Positions 55,484-64,000 of a DNA stretch of 64,000 bases are shown piece after piece (within the stretch, counting starts at the first letter, position 1; each line of letters begins with the position of its first letter). A model generated the notes under the pieces. That model did not search any database. It had not been told where the DNA came from and worked only from the letters and a program-made list of their open reading frames with translations. The translations under genes and the position numbers were made by a program. Source of the DNA: Microvirga subterranea (lineage in GTDB: Bacteria; Pseudomonadota; Alphaproteobacteria; Rhizobiales; Beijerinckiaceae); assembly GCF_003350535.1 (NCBI RefSeq), contig NZ_QQBB01000001.1:482727-546726 (forward strand), written 5' to 3'.

Positions 55484-55798
55484 GTGATTCGCTTGTTCGG
55501 AAGACCGGCTGCGGTGCTGCTTCTCGCCTGTTGGGCCCTTGGCCCGGCCGCGGCGCAGGACGTCGGCGACAAGCTGGAATTGTGCATGTCCTGTCACGGA
55601 GAGACCGGCAAGCCGCAGGTGCAGGGCGTGCCCGCGCTGGCCGGGCGTCCAGTTCATGACCTCTCAGCCCAGCTGCGTCTGTTCCGCAGCGGCGAGCGGC
55701 AGAACCCCCAGATGGTGATGGCGAAGCGTCTCACCGACGAGGAGATCGAGGCCCTGGCGGCCTATTTCGCCAAGCAGGACCCGAAGTCGGGATCGTAG
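55484..55798 (+). CDS. Small cytochrome c-family protein
   Basis: A 104-residue exported protein. The signal peptide ends near A-A-A-Q; one haem c site C-M-S-C-H lies just after it, and the axial Met candidate is M-V-M-A-K near residue 85. It is like class I c-type cytochromes of the c553/c4-half type (P-A-L-A-G-R and L-A-A-Y-F-A). The start is GTG at 55484 or TTG at 55481, both after GGAGGA. The upstream 170 bases hold no other feature. Confidence 0.87.
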   Translation: MIRLFGRPAAVLLLACWALGPAAAQDVGDKLELCMSCHGETGKPQVQGVPALAGRPVHDLSAQLRLFRSGERQNPQMVMAKRLTDEEIEALAAYFAKQDPKSGS

Positions 55799-55832
55799 CC
55801 CAGTCGGGCCGCAGCCGCCCCCGGACGACACA

Positions 55833-55862
55833 ACGCCCGTCGGGTTAGAGCCGGACGGGCGT
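55833..55862. terminator. Hairpin between convergent cytochrome and parB genes
   Basis: ACGCCCGTC and GACGGGCGT form a nine-pair stem. The T content after it on the plus strand (CTTGCTGTGGGCTTTT) is modest, so efficiency as a terminator is uncertain. Confidence 0.55.
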
Positions 55863-55876
55863 CTTGCTGTGGGCTT

Positions 55877-56752
<876 letters not shown>

Positions 56753-56778
56753 ACCTGTCTCTCGATTGTGTTGGGAAC

Positions 56779-57615
56779 TTACGCGGCGCGCAGCGCACGC
56801 TCACGCTGGATGATTTCGGACGCGAGCCTCAGGTAGGCCTGCGACCCGGCGCATTTCAGATCGTAGAGCAGGACCGGCTTGCCGTGGGAGGGCGCCTCGG
56901 ACACGCGCACGTTCCGCGGGATCATGGTCTCGTAGACCTTGCTGCCCATGAACTGGCGCACGTCCGCCACCACCTGGCCGGAGAGGTTGTTGCGCGGGTC
57001 GAACATGGTCAGCACCACGCCGTGGATGGTCAGCTTCGGGTTGAGGGCCGAACGGACCTGCTCGACCGTCTTGAGCAGCTGGCTGAGACCTTCCAGCGCG
57101 AAAAATTCGCATTGGAGGGGCACCAGAACGGCGTCAGCGGCGGTCAAGGCGTTGATGGTCAGGAGATTCAGCGAAGGCGGGCAATCGATCAAAATATAGG
57201 TAAAGGGATTCGTTACATCCCCGCCCATCAGAGCCTTGATCGCGTTGCGCAGGCGATGGGCACGGTCACGCTGGCTCGCGATCTCCAATTCGACGCCGAG
57301 CAGGTCGAGAGTCGACGGCGCGACGAATAAGCCTGGCACCACCGTCTCGGTGATGGCGCTCTCGAGCGACGCTTCCCCGGTCAGCACGTGATAGGTCGAG
57401 ACCCTGCGGCTCTTGCGGTCGATACCGAGGCCGGTCGAGGCGTTGCCCTGCGGGTCCAGATCGAGGATCAGGACCTTCTCGCCGATGGCCGCGAGCGCGG
57501 TGCCGAGATTGATGGCCGTGGTGGTTTTTCCGACGCCACCCTTCTGGTTGGCGAGAACCAGAATGCGGGGCTGTGCCGGCGCTCCTGCGTCGGGTCCGGT
57601 GCGGTCGGTGGTCAT
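56779..57615 (-). CDS. parA: Chromosome partitioning ATPase ParA
   Basis: A 278-residue deviant Walker A ATPase: K-G-G-V-G-K-T-T-T near residue 26, L-D-L-D-P-Q-G-N near residue 53, and D-C-P-P-S-L-N near residue 135. It drives segregation of the origin region with ParB. Its start overlaps the rsmG stop, so mnmG-rsmG-parA-parB are coupled. Confidence 0.97.
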   Translation of the reverse strand: MTTDRTGPDAGAPAQPRILVLANQKGGVGKTTTAINLGTALAAIGEKVLILDLDPQGNASTGLGIDRKSRRVSTYHVLTGEASLESAITETVVPGLFVAPSTLDLLGVELEIASQRDRAHRLRNAIKALMGGDVTNPFTYILIDCPPSLNLLTINALTAADAVLVPLQCEFFALEGLSQLLKTVEQVRSALNPKLTIHGVVLTMFDPRNNLSGQVVADVRQFMGSKVYETMIPRNVRVSEAPSHGKPVLLYDLKCAGSQAYLRLASEIIQRERALRAA

Positions 57616-58253
57616 GAACGACTCTCAATGGAAGTGATGCGGAGAATCCTGGCTTCGGAATCGGTCCGGCTTGGCAGGATCTCGATGTCGAATGTCCACG
57701 ATTTGCGAGCCTCGGTCAATTCAATCTCGGCGTCCCGGCCCTTGGGGAAGAGGCCCATTGTCCCCGCTTTCAACAGCGGCGCGGTCCAGTCGAGAAGCTG
57801 CGACAGGGATGCCAACGCCCGGGCGGAGACCACATCGGCCTTGCCGACGAAGCCCGGAATAACGGCTTCGAGCCGCGCCTCGTGCACGGTGGCGTGCACG
57901 CCTGTGAGCCGGGCGATCTGGCGCAGGAAGGCGCATTTGCGGGAATTGCTCTCGACGAGGTCGACCTTCAGGCCACGCTCGAACCCGGCGATAGCGAGAA
58001 CAAGGCCGGGGAAGCCGGCGCCGGATCCGAGGTCGAGCCAGGTCTTGGCATCGGGTGCGAGATCGAGGAGCTGGAGCGAGTCGACGATGTGCCGGTCCCA
58101 GATGTGGTCGAGTGTGCCGGGTCCAACGAGGTTCTTGATTGCCTGCCAGCGGCGAAGCTCCCGTTCGAGCAGAGCGAGCCTCTCCTTTGTTTCACGTGAA
58201 ACATCGAAAGCGTCGAGGTGGCCGACACCGGCTGCAGGAGTAGAGCTGCTCAT
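57612..58253 (-). CDS. rsmG: 16S rRNA (guanine-N7)-methyltransferase RsmG
   Basis: A 213-residue SAM methyltransferase forming m7G527 in 16S rRNA. Motif I appears as [11 protein letters not shown] near residue 75; the V-S-A-R-A-L-A-S-L block follows. Loss in other bacteria gives low-level streptomycin resistance. A perfect parS lies inside its 5' coding part (58188-58203). Start overlaps the mnmG stop. Confidence 0.96.
   Translation of the reverse strand: MSSSTPAAGVGHLDAFDVSRETKERLALLERELRRWQAIKNLVGPGTLDHIWDRHIVDSLQLLDLAPDAKTWLDLGSGAGFPGLVLAIAGFERGLKVDLVESNSRKCAFLRQIARLTGVHATVHEARLEAVIPGFVGKADVVSARALASLSQLLDWTAPLLKAGTMGLFPKGRDAEIELTEARKSWTFDIEILPSRTDSEARILRITSIESRS
58188..58203. other. parS site 1
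   Basis: TGTTTCACGTGAAACA, the perfect 16-base consensus parS, located inside rsmG. It is a ParB loading site near the origin. Confidence 0.95.
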
Positions 58254-60127
58254 GCGGCGGTCTCGCTCGGCACCCTGGCGGAGAGCTTCCGGGCATGCGC
58301 CGCCAGCAGCGTGAGAGCCGCTGGCGTGATACCCTCGATGCGGGCAGCCTGACCAAGGGTCGCCGGGCGTACGAGATCCAGCTTGGCCTTGATCTCGTTC
58401 GACAGGCCGGCGAGGCTACGGAAGTCGAGCCCCTCTTCCAGCACGATGCCCTCGTCGCGGCGGTAGGCGGCGATATCAGCTTGCTGCCGGTCCATATAGA
58501 CCGCATAGGTGGCGTCCGTCTCGAGACGCTCGCGCACGGTTCCAGAGACGGAGCCGAGCTCCGGCCACAGGCGGATGAGGTCGTCCCAGCCGATATGCGG
58601 GTAGGAGAGAAGCTGATAGGCGCTGCGACGGATCCCGTCCTGGTTCAGCTCGAGGCCCTGCCGCGCTGCCTCCTTCGGAGTGGCCGTGAGGCCGCGAAGC
58701 TGCCCGGCCACGCGCCGGATCTCCTCCTGGGACCGGCCGAAATGCTCCTGGCGGTCCCGGCCGACACAGCCGAGGTCGAGACCCTTCGGGGTCAGCCGCT
58801 CGTCGGCATTGTCGATGCGCAGGCTCAGCCGGTACTCGGAGCGCGAGGTGAACATGCGATAGGGTTCGCTGACGCCCCTGGTGATCAGGTCGTCGATCAG
58901 CACCCCGATATAGGACTCGGCCCGGTCGAACACCGCGCCGTCCTGTCCTGCGGCGCGCCGGGCAGCGTTAAGGCCGGCGACCAAGCCCTGGGCTGCGGCC
59001 TCCTCGTAACCCGTGGTGCCGTTGATCTGGCCCGCGAGGAACAGCCCGCTTACCGCCTTCGTCTCCAGGCTGGCCGTCAGGTTACGCGGATCGACGTAAT
59101 CGTACTCGATGGCATAGCCCGGCTGGAGCATGCGGACCTTCTCGAGTCCCGGGATCTGGGGCAGCAGGGCGAGCTGCACATCCTCGGGGAGGGAGGTCGA
59201 AATCCCGTTCGGATAGACCGTGATGTCGTCGAGGCCCTCCGGCTCCAGAAAGATCTGATGGGTCTCGCGGTCGGCGAAGCGCACCACCTTGTCCTCGATG
59301 GATGGGCAATAGCGCGGCCCCCTGCCCTGGATGTCACCAGCATACATCGGCGCCCGGTGGAGATTGGCCCGGATCAGGTCGTGGATCCCTGCCGTCGTGC
59401 GGGTGATTCCGCATTCGATCTGAGGCGTGGTGATCTCGCCGGTGAGGTGGGAGAACGGCACCGGCTCGTCGTCGGCGGCCTGTTTTTCGACCCCGGCCCA
59501 GTCGATGGTGCGGCCGTCCAGGCGGGGCGGCGTGCCGGTCTTCAGGCGGCCGAGGCTGAAGCCGAGTCGGGCGAAGGTTTTGGGCAGTCCGAGCGAGGGG
59601 CGCTCGCCCATGCGGCCCGCCGGGATCTTGCGCTCGCCGATATGGATCAGCCCCGACAGGAAGGTCCCTGTGGTGATGACGACGGCGCCGCAGGCGAGGG
59701 TGCGCCCGTCGGTCAGGAGCAAGCCGGACACCCGGTCGCCCGTCGTGATCAGGTCGTCGGCCTCGCCTTCGATGATGGTCAGGTTCGGCGTCCGGGACAG
59801 CTCCGCCTGCATGGCGCGGGCATAGAGCTTGCGGTCGGCCTGGGTGCGGGGACCGCGAACGGCGGGTCCCTTGCGGCGATTGAGCAGGCGGAACTGAATG
59901 CCGGCCTTGTCGGCGATCCGACCCATCACGCCGTCGAGGGCGTCGATCTCGCGGACGAGGTGCCCCTTGCCGAGCCCGCCGATGGCCGGGTTGCAGGACA
60001 TGGTACCGATCGTGCCGGCCTTGTGGGTGACGAGAGCGGTGCGCGCGCCCATGCGGGATGCGGCAGCCGCGGCCTCGGCGCCGGCATGTCCACCGCCGAC
60101 AACGATCACGTCGAAATGTTGGGTCAT
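58250..60127 (-). CDS. mnmG: tRNA uridine modification enzyme MnmG
   Basis: A 625-residue FAD protein. N-terminal [10 protein letters not shown], the [17 protein letters not shown] block near residue 48, and the [14 protein letters not shown] block near residue 365. With MnmE it makes the 5-carboxymethylaminomethyl group of wobble U34. It overlaps rsmG by four bases. Confidence 0.97.
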   Translation of the reverse strand: MTQHFDVIVVGGGHAGAEAAAAASRMGARTALVTHKAGTIGTMSCNPAIGGLGKGHLVREIDALDGVMGRIADKAGIQFRLLNRRKGPAVRGPRTQADRKLYARAMQAELSRTPNLTIIEGEADDLITTGDRVSGLLLTDGRTLACGAVVITTGTFLSGLIHIGERKIPAGRMGERPSLGLPKTFARLGFSLGRLKTGTPPRLDGRTIDWAGVEKQAADDEPVPFSHLTGEITTPQIECGITRTTAGIHDLIRANLHRAPMYAGDIQGRGPRYCPSIEDKVVRFADRETHQIFLEPEGLDDITVYPNGISTSLPEDVQLALLPQIPGLEKVRMLQPGYAIEYDYVDPRNLTASLETKAVSGLFLAGQINGTTGYEEAAAQGLVAGLNAARRAAGQDGAVFDRAESYIGVLIDDLITRGVSEPYRMFTSRSEYRLSLRIDNADERLTPKGLDLGCVGRDRQEHFGRSQEEIRRVAGQLRGLTATPKEAARQGLELNQDGIRRSAYQLLSYPHIGWDDLIRLWPELGSVSGTVRERLETDATYAVYMDRQQADIAAYRRDEGIVLEEGLDFRSLAGLSNEIKAKLDLVRPATLGQAARIEGITPAALTLLAAHARKLSARVPSETAA

Positions 60128-60182
60128 TCTTGTCTCCAGGACAGGCGTCTACGGCCTGTTCGGATCCGGGTCAAAGGGCAAA

Positions 60183-60200
60183 ATGTTTCACGTGAAACAT
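60183..60200. other. parS site 2
   Basis: ATGTTTCACGTGAAACAT, an 18-base perfect palindrome holding the consensus parS, in the gap between mnmE and mnmG and 1980 bases from site 1. Confidence 0.95.
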
Positions 60201-60217
60201 CCGCTCCGACGAACCGG

Positions 60218-60293
60218 TCGTCCACAGTCTATGCACCGATTCTCAGACGCTTGTCAGGTCCCGATCCACACACCATTCCGTGCTTTAGCCACA
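60218..60293. other. Three DnaA box-like sequences next to parS
   Basis: TCGTCCACA (60218), CGATCCACA (60262) and TTAGCCACA (60285) lie in the same orientation and differ from TTATCCACA by two, two and one base. No AT-rich unwinding segment accompanies them, so this is not called an origin. Confidence 0.3.
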
Positions 60294-60314
60294 GCTTCGC
60301 GGCCTCATAATGGC

Positions 60315-61625
60315 TCATTTCCCGATGCAGAAGCTGGAGAACAGCCGGTCGAGCACGTATTCCACATCGACGCGCCCAGTGATCTCCCCCACGGCACGAG
60401 CGGCGAGCCGGACCTCCTCGGCGATCAGCTCGAGCGGACCGCTCACGATCATCATCTCCAGGGCGCGCGACACCGACTCTCCGGCCCGCTCGAGCGCCTT
60501 GCGGTGCCGCTCCCGGGTGAGCACCGCATCGCCCTGGCCGAGCATCGCCTGCGCCTCGGCCTCAAGGGCGTGGATCAGCGCCGGCATCCCTTCCCCGGTG
60601 GCCGCCGACAGGGACAGATCGACATCGTCCCGGACCTGATTGAGGTCCGCCTTCGTGGCGACCCGGATCAAGCGCCGCGCCTGCGGAGGCTCCCCCTCCC
60701 CTCCCTCGGGCGGAACGAGCCAGAGCACCACGTCCGCGTCCCGGGCGCGCGCTCGGGCCCTGGCGACGCCCTCCTGCTCGATGAGGTCCTCGCTCTCGCG
60801 CAGCCCCGCCGTATCGACGATCGCCACCGGTAGGCCGCCGAGATCGCAATGAACCTCGATCAGGTCCCGGGTCGTCCCGGCGATCGGCGACACGATGGCA
60901 ACGTCCCGTTGCGCCAGGGCATTGAGCAGGGTCGACTTGCCGGCATTGGGCGGACCGGCCAGAACCACGGTCAGGCCCTCGCGCAGGCGCTCGCCGCTGC
61001 GATTTTCCAGCACCCGGTGGAAGTCGTCCCGAAGGCGGGCGAGGCGGCCGGTGATCTCCGTCTCGAGATCCGCGGGCACGTCCCCCTCGTCCGAGAAGTC
61101 GAGGCAAGCCTCCAGCAGGGCCAGGACCCCGAGGATCTCCTCCCGCCAGGTCTCGGCGATGTTGCTGAGCCGGCCGCCGAGCTGGACCAGCGCCTGACGC
61201 CTCTGCGCTTCGGTCTCGGCATCGATCAGGTCCGCCAGGCCCTCGACCCGGCTCAGGTCCATGCGGCCGTTGAGAAAGGCCCGCCGGGTGAACTCCCCGG
61301 CCTCCGCAGCCCGGCATCGGTCGAGGGAGCCCAGCGCCCGCAGCACCGCCGTCCGCGTGGCGAGGCCGCCATGGATGTGGAGTTCGGCCTGGTCCTCACC
61401 GGTGAAGCTCTGCGGCCCCGGCATCCACAGCACGAGCGCCTGGTCGAGCGGCTCGCCGGAGGCAGGATCCTTCAGGGTCCGCACGACGGCCCGTCGCGCC
61501 GCCGGCACACCTCCCGCCATCGTTTCGAGAATGAATCGACTTTTCCCGCCGCTGATCCGGATCAGGCAGACCGCGGAGCGGCCGTGCCCGGAAGCCGTGG
61601 CGAAGATTGTGTCGTCCGAGTGCAT
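60315..61625 (-). CDS. mnmE: tRNA modification GTPase MnmE
   Basis: A 436-residue protein: N-terminal tetrahydrofolate-binding domain (1-115), helical domain, an inserted G domain (G-P-P-N-A-G-K-S-T near residue 225, then A-G-T-T-R-D near 245) and the invariant C-terminal C-I-G-K. It partners MnmG. The start at 61625 was chosen for its spacing from AAGG; a second ATG six bases upstream (61631) is nearly as good. Confidence 0.96.
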   Translation of the reverse strand: MHSDDTIFATASGHGRSAVCLIRISGGKSRFILETMAGGVPAARRAVVRTLKDPASGEPLDQALVLWMPGPQSFTGEDQAELHIHGGLATRTAVLRALGSLDRCRAAEAGEFTRRAFLNGRMDLSRVEGLADLIDAETEAQRRQALVQLGGRLSNIAETWREEILGVLALLEACLDFSDEGDVPADLETEITGRLARLRDDFHRVLENRSGERLREGLTVVLAGPPNAGKSTLLNALAQRDVAIVSPIAGTTRDLIEVHCDLGGLPVAIVDTAGLRESEDLIEQEGVARARARARDADVVLWLVPPEGGEGEPPQARRLIRVATKADLNQVRDDVDLSLSAATGEGMPALIHALEAEAQAMLGQGDAVLTRERHRKALERAGESVSRALEMMIVSGPLELIAEEVRLAARAVGEITGRVDVEYVLDRLFSSFCIGK

Positions 61626-61738
61626 GGGCATGAACCTTGAAGGCCGAAAGGATTTACACTGAAGGGATAGGAGATCCGTCTGGGATCCGACGGCCCGCGT
61701 CCCGCCGCGATCGCACAAACCCAGCAGGAGCCGGGACG

Positions 61739-63742
<2,004 letters not shown>

Positions 63743-63803
63743 CCGGGAACCGGCAATCGCCGGCAGGCTTTGTCCGATCTGACCGCCATCTCCCGGAGCC
63801 CCG

Positions 63804-63902
63804 ATGTTCTTTTTCTTCTCCAACCGGCTGGGCTGCGCCGGCTCCCTGCTGATCTCCGCCGTCCTGACCGTGGTCGTCCTGGCCCTGATGGGCGTGTTCT
63901 GA
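63804..63902 (+). CDS. 32-residue membrane peptide
   Basis: M-F-F-F-F-S-N-R-L-G-C-A-G, then a single hydrophobic helix of about 18 residues ending G-V-F. GGAG lies six bases before the ATG. Similar tiny proteins (S-N-R-L-G-C-x-G followed by one membrane segment) occur in Rhizobiales, from memory. It probably sits in the inner membrane; function unknown. Confidence 0.6.
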   Translation: MFFFFSNRLGCAGSLLISAVLTVVVLALMGVF

Positions 63903-63923
63903 GGATCGATCCGGCCCCACGTT

Positions 63924-64000
63924 TCATCCCGGCGGCTCGCAGAGCCGGGAAGGGGATCCAGTCTTCAGCTGGTCATGTCAATGGATCCCCTTCCCTCGCT
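63924..64000. repeat. Palindromic intergenic repeat, copy 2 (cut by window end)
   Basis: TCATCCCGG near 63924, then arms GGGAAGGGGATCCA (63947-63960) and TGGATCCCCTTCCC (63982-63995). The inner arms and overall plan match the repeat at 633-742. The outer right arm would lie beyond the window. Confidence 0.75.

Noticed and set aside
60128-60314. Chromosomal replication origin between mnmG and mnmE
   Set aside because: The three DnaA-like boxes are imperfect, the gap is only 187 bases, and no AT-rich unwinding stretch is present.
63743-63803. EcfG promoter for the 32-residue membrane peptide
   Set aside because: GGAAC is present, but the bases at the -10 position are GCTT, two mismatches from CGTT.

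Overview
This is a high-GC (roughly two thirds G+C), gene-dense chromosomal stretch from an alphaproteobacterium of the order Hyphomicrobiales (Rhizobiales). Gene order, frequent GTG/TTG starts, Irr-type iron operators, EcfG-type stress promoters and a BA14K protein all point there. A Methylobacteriaceae-like genome such as Microvirga is my best guess, but this is inference. I see no prophage, transposase, CRISPR array, rRNA or tRNA gene. Two perfect parS sites beside parAB place the right end close to the chromosome origin.

Layout. 1-9 kb: end of a DsbA-like gene, murJ, trpS, a universal stress protein, an isocitrate dehydrogenase divergent from a LysR regulator, nfuA behind an Irr box, and a nitroreductase. 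7.9-30 kb: a nearly unbroken plus-strand run for information processing and envelope synthesis: tsaB-rimI-fur-plsC-miaB-phoH-ybeY-corC-lnt-xre-metK-trmB, then an attenuator leader and rimP-nusA-ylxR-infB-rbfA-truB, then rpsO-pnp. 26-39 kb: an accessory stress and iron zone with a PsiF-repeat protein, a YciE-like ferritin fold, a 45-residue basic protein, two DUF4142 proteins, a cupredoxin, a lone ECF sigma factor, MbfA behind a perfect Irr box, flavin enzymes, a PLP enzyme, an HxlR regulator, RidA and BA14K. 39-48 kb: DNA repair (nth-like, xth), a cyclic-nucleotide-domain protein, an OmpR-type regulator divergent from an L,D-transpeptidase, an ABC-F ATPase preceded by a possible leader peptide, and a class A beta-lactamase divergent from a LysR regulator. 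48-64 kb: leuS-lptE-holA and corA converge on parB-parA-rsmG-mnmG-mnmE, with an acetyltransferase, a TctC-type binding protein and a cytochrome c between them; a DUF255 thioredoxin-fold protein and a tiny membrane peptide close the window.

The main regulatory story is a group of small stress genes sharing the sequence GGAAC-N16-CGTT, the promoter form of the alphaproteobacterial general stress sigma factor EcfG. Three exact matches and one near match lie 25-55 bases upstream of start codons. Two Irr-type dyads (nfuA, mbfA) add iron control. The rimP leader terminator, the rpsO-pnp hairpin and the small ORF plus hairpins ahead of the ABC-F gene are candidate RNA-level controls. Most of the window is conserved core genome. 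I found no convincing wholly new multi-gene system; the least described pieces are the 28-, 32- and 45-residue ORFs and the ABC-F leader.
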